This document shows positions 63,781-64,000 of a stretch of 64,000 nt of DNA, in pieces. The stretch comes from Hyphomicrobiales bacterium (lineage in GTDB: Bacteria > Pseudomonadota > Alphaproteobacteria > Rhizobiales > HXMU1428-3). The notes under the pieces were generated by a model. It ran no database searches. It was not told the origin of the DNA and saw only the letters and a list, made by a program, of their open reading frames with translations. The translations under genes were made by a program, and so were the position numbers. The stretch is from positions 83,582-147,581 of the forward strand of contig JAJFHX010000020.1 in the NCBI GenBank assembly GCA_021775425.1, given 5' to 3'. Every line of letters begins with the position of its first letter. Position 1 is the stretch's first letter.

Positions 63781-63858
63781 CCCCGTTGCTTGTGAGCAAC
63801 CTAAAGGGTCATTTAGTGATCCCGGTTGCTTGTGGGCAACCAGAAGGGTCATTTAGAA
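63781..63858. repeat. Two tandem 40-bp hairpin repeats downstream of 5S rRNA
   Basis: Units at 63781 and 63821 each read CCC-(G)GTTGC-TTGTGR-GCAACC-NNAA-GGGTCATTTAG. The inner stem, loop and bulge match the hairpin at 12424-12452 downstream of tRNA-Phe. Confidence 0.8.
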
Positions 63859-63880
63859 TGACAACCTGTGTAGTTTATAT

Positions 63881-63996
63881 GCCTGGCAACGACCTACTCT
63901 CCCACATCTTAAGATGAAGTACCATCGGCGCTGGAGCATTTCACGGCCGAGTTCGAGATGGGATCGGGTGTAGGCGCTCCGCCATAATCACCAGGC
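63881..63996 (-). rRNA. rrf: 5S ribosomal RNA
   Basis: Read on the minus strand: GCCTGGTGATTATGGCGGAG... then CACCCGATCCCATCTCGAACTCGG, CGATGGTACTTC and a 3' end GGGAGAGTAGGTCGTTGCCAGGC that pairs with the 5' end. About 116 nt, full length. 23S rRNA should lie just beyond the right end of the window. Confidence 0.96.
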
Positions 63997-64000
63997 AAAT

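Larger units (their letters stand above)
63534..63880. other. Region between the membrane protein gene and 5S rRNA
   Basis: No protein gene. Holds the promoter area of 62982-63533, the rRNA terminator and the two tandem hairpin repeats described separately. Confidence 0.65.

Overview
The window looks like a chromosomal segment of an alphaproteobacterium, probably of the Hyphomicrobiales (Rhizobiales) or a close marine relative. Reasons seen here: a GcrA cell-cycle regulator with two GANTC sites just upstream, a complete Caulobacter/Rhizobium-type Tad (cpa) pilus locus, the neighbour sets fabI / histidine phosphatase / aroC and glyS / membrane protein / glyQ / S49 peptidase / TrmN6-like methylase / polyprenyl synthase, and moderate GC. 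I see no insertion sequence, prophage, CRISPR array or plasmid gene.

Layout. 0-9.5 kb is catabolic and transport: a leftward set (gamma-glutamyltransferase-like amidohydrolase, ketopantoate-reductase-like enzyme, oxalate-CoA-ligase-like enzyme) carrying repeated TTGTATACAA palindromes, then a rightward universal stress protein and a tctCBA-type tripartite carboxylate transporter. 9.6-16 kb holds an orphan amino-acid binding protein, an LdtD-like L,D-transpeptidase, tRNA-Phe with repeated elements downstream, and argD-argF-hslO behind a recognisable promoter with a terminator-like leader hairpin. 16.8-30.6 kb is gcrA and the Tad pilus locus (cpaABCDEF, tadB, tadC, Flp pilin, an orphan secretin N-domain protein, a TadG with a VWA domain, and two TadE-like pseudopilins).

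30.6-43.7 kb is mostly housekeeping: YdjM-like protein, msrA, cobB-type sirtuin, aroC, histidine phosphatase, a lipoprotein, fabI, an M20 peptidase, two small proteins, rnhB, a PA0069-type radical SAM protein and two glycosyltransferase-like proteins of the TIGR04283/TIGR04282 type. 43.8-46.9 kb is a PrtD/HlyD type I exporter pair without an adjacent substrate. 47-57.2 kb is the conserved glyS-glyQ-S49-methylase-ispB block, interrupted by a two-gene cassette on the opposite strand: a GH19-type lysozyme/chitinase fold followed by a long coiled coil, plus a secreted partner overlapping it by ATGA and preceded by three 15-bp tandem repeats. 57.4-63.5 kb is accessory: an 847-residue repeat (beta-helix-like) membrane protein, a small secreted Cys peptide, a small Tat-signal protein, an MFS transporter, a DUF4337-like protein and a membrane protein. 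The window ends in a 5S rRNA gene on the minus strand, the tail of an rRNA operon lying to the right.

The most notable non-coding signal is a compound hairpin (inner stem GGTTGC/GCAACC) found once downstream of tRNA-Phe and twice in tandem downstream of 5S rRNA. Its inner stem is conserved and its outer stem changes on both sides, which suggests a selected RNA/DNA structure. The strongest candidates for undescribed protein systems are the GH19-coiled-coil/secreted-partner cassette and the 847-residue repeat membrane protein. All function calls come from reading the sequence; no database search was run.
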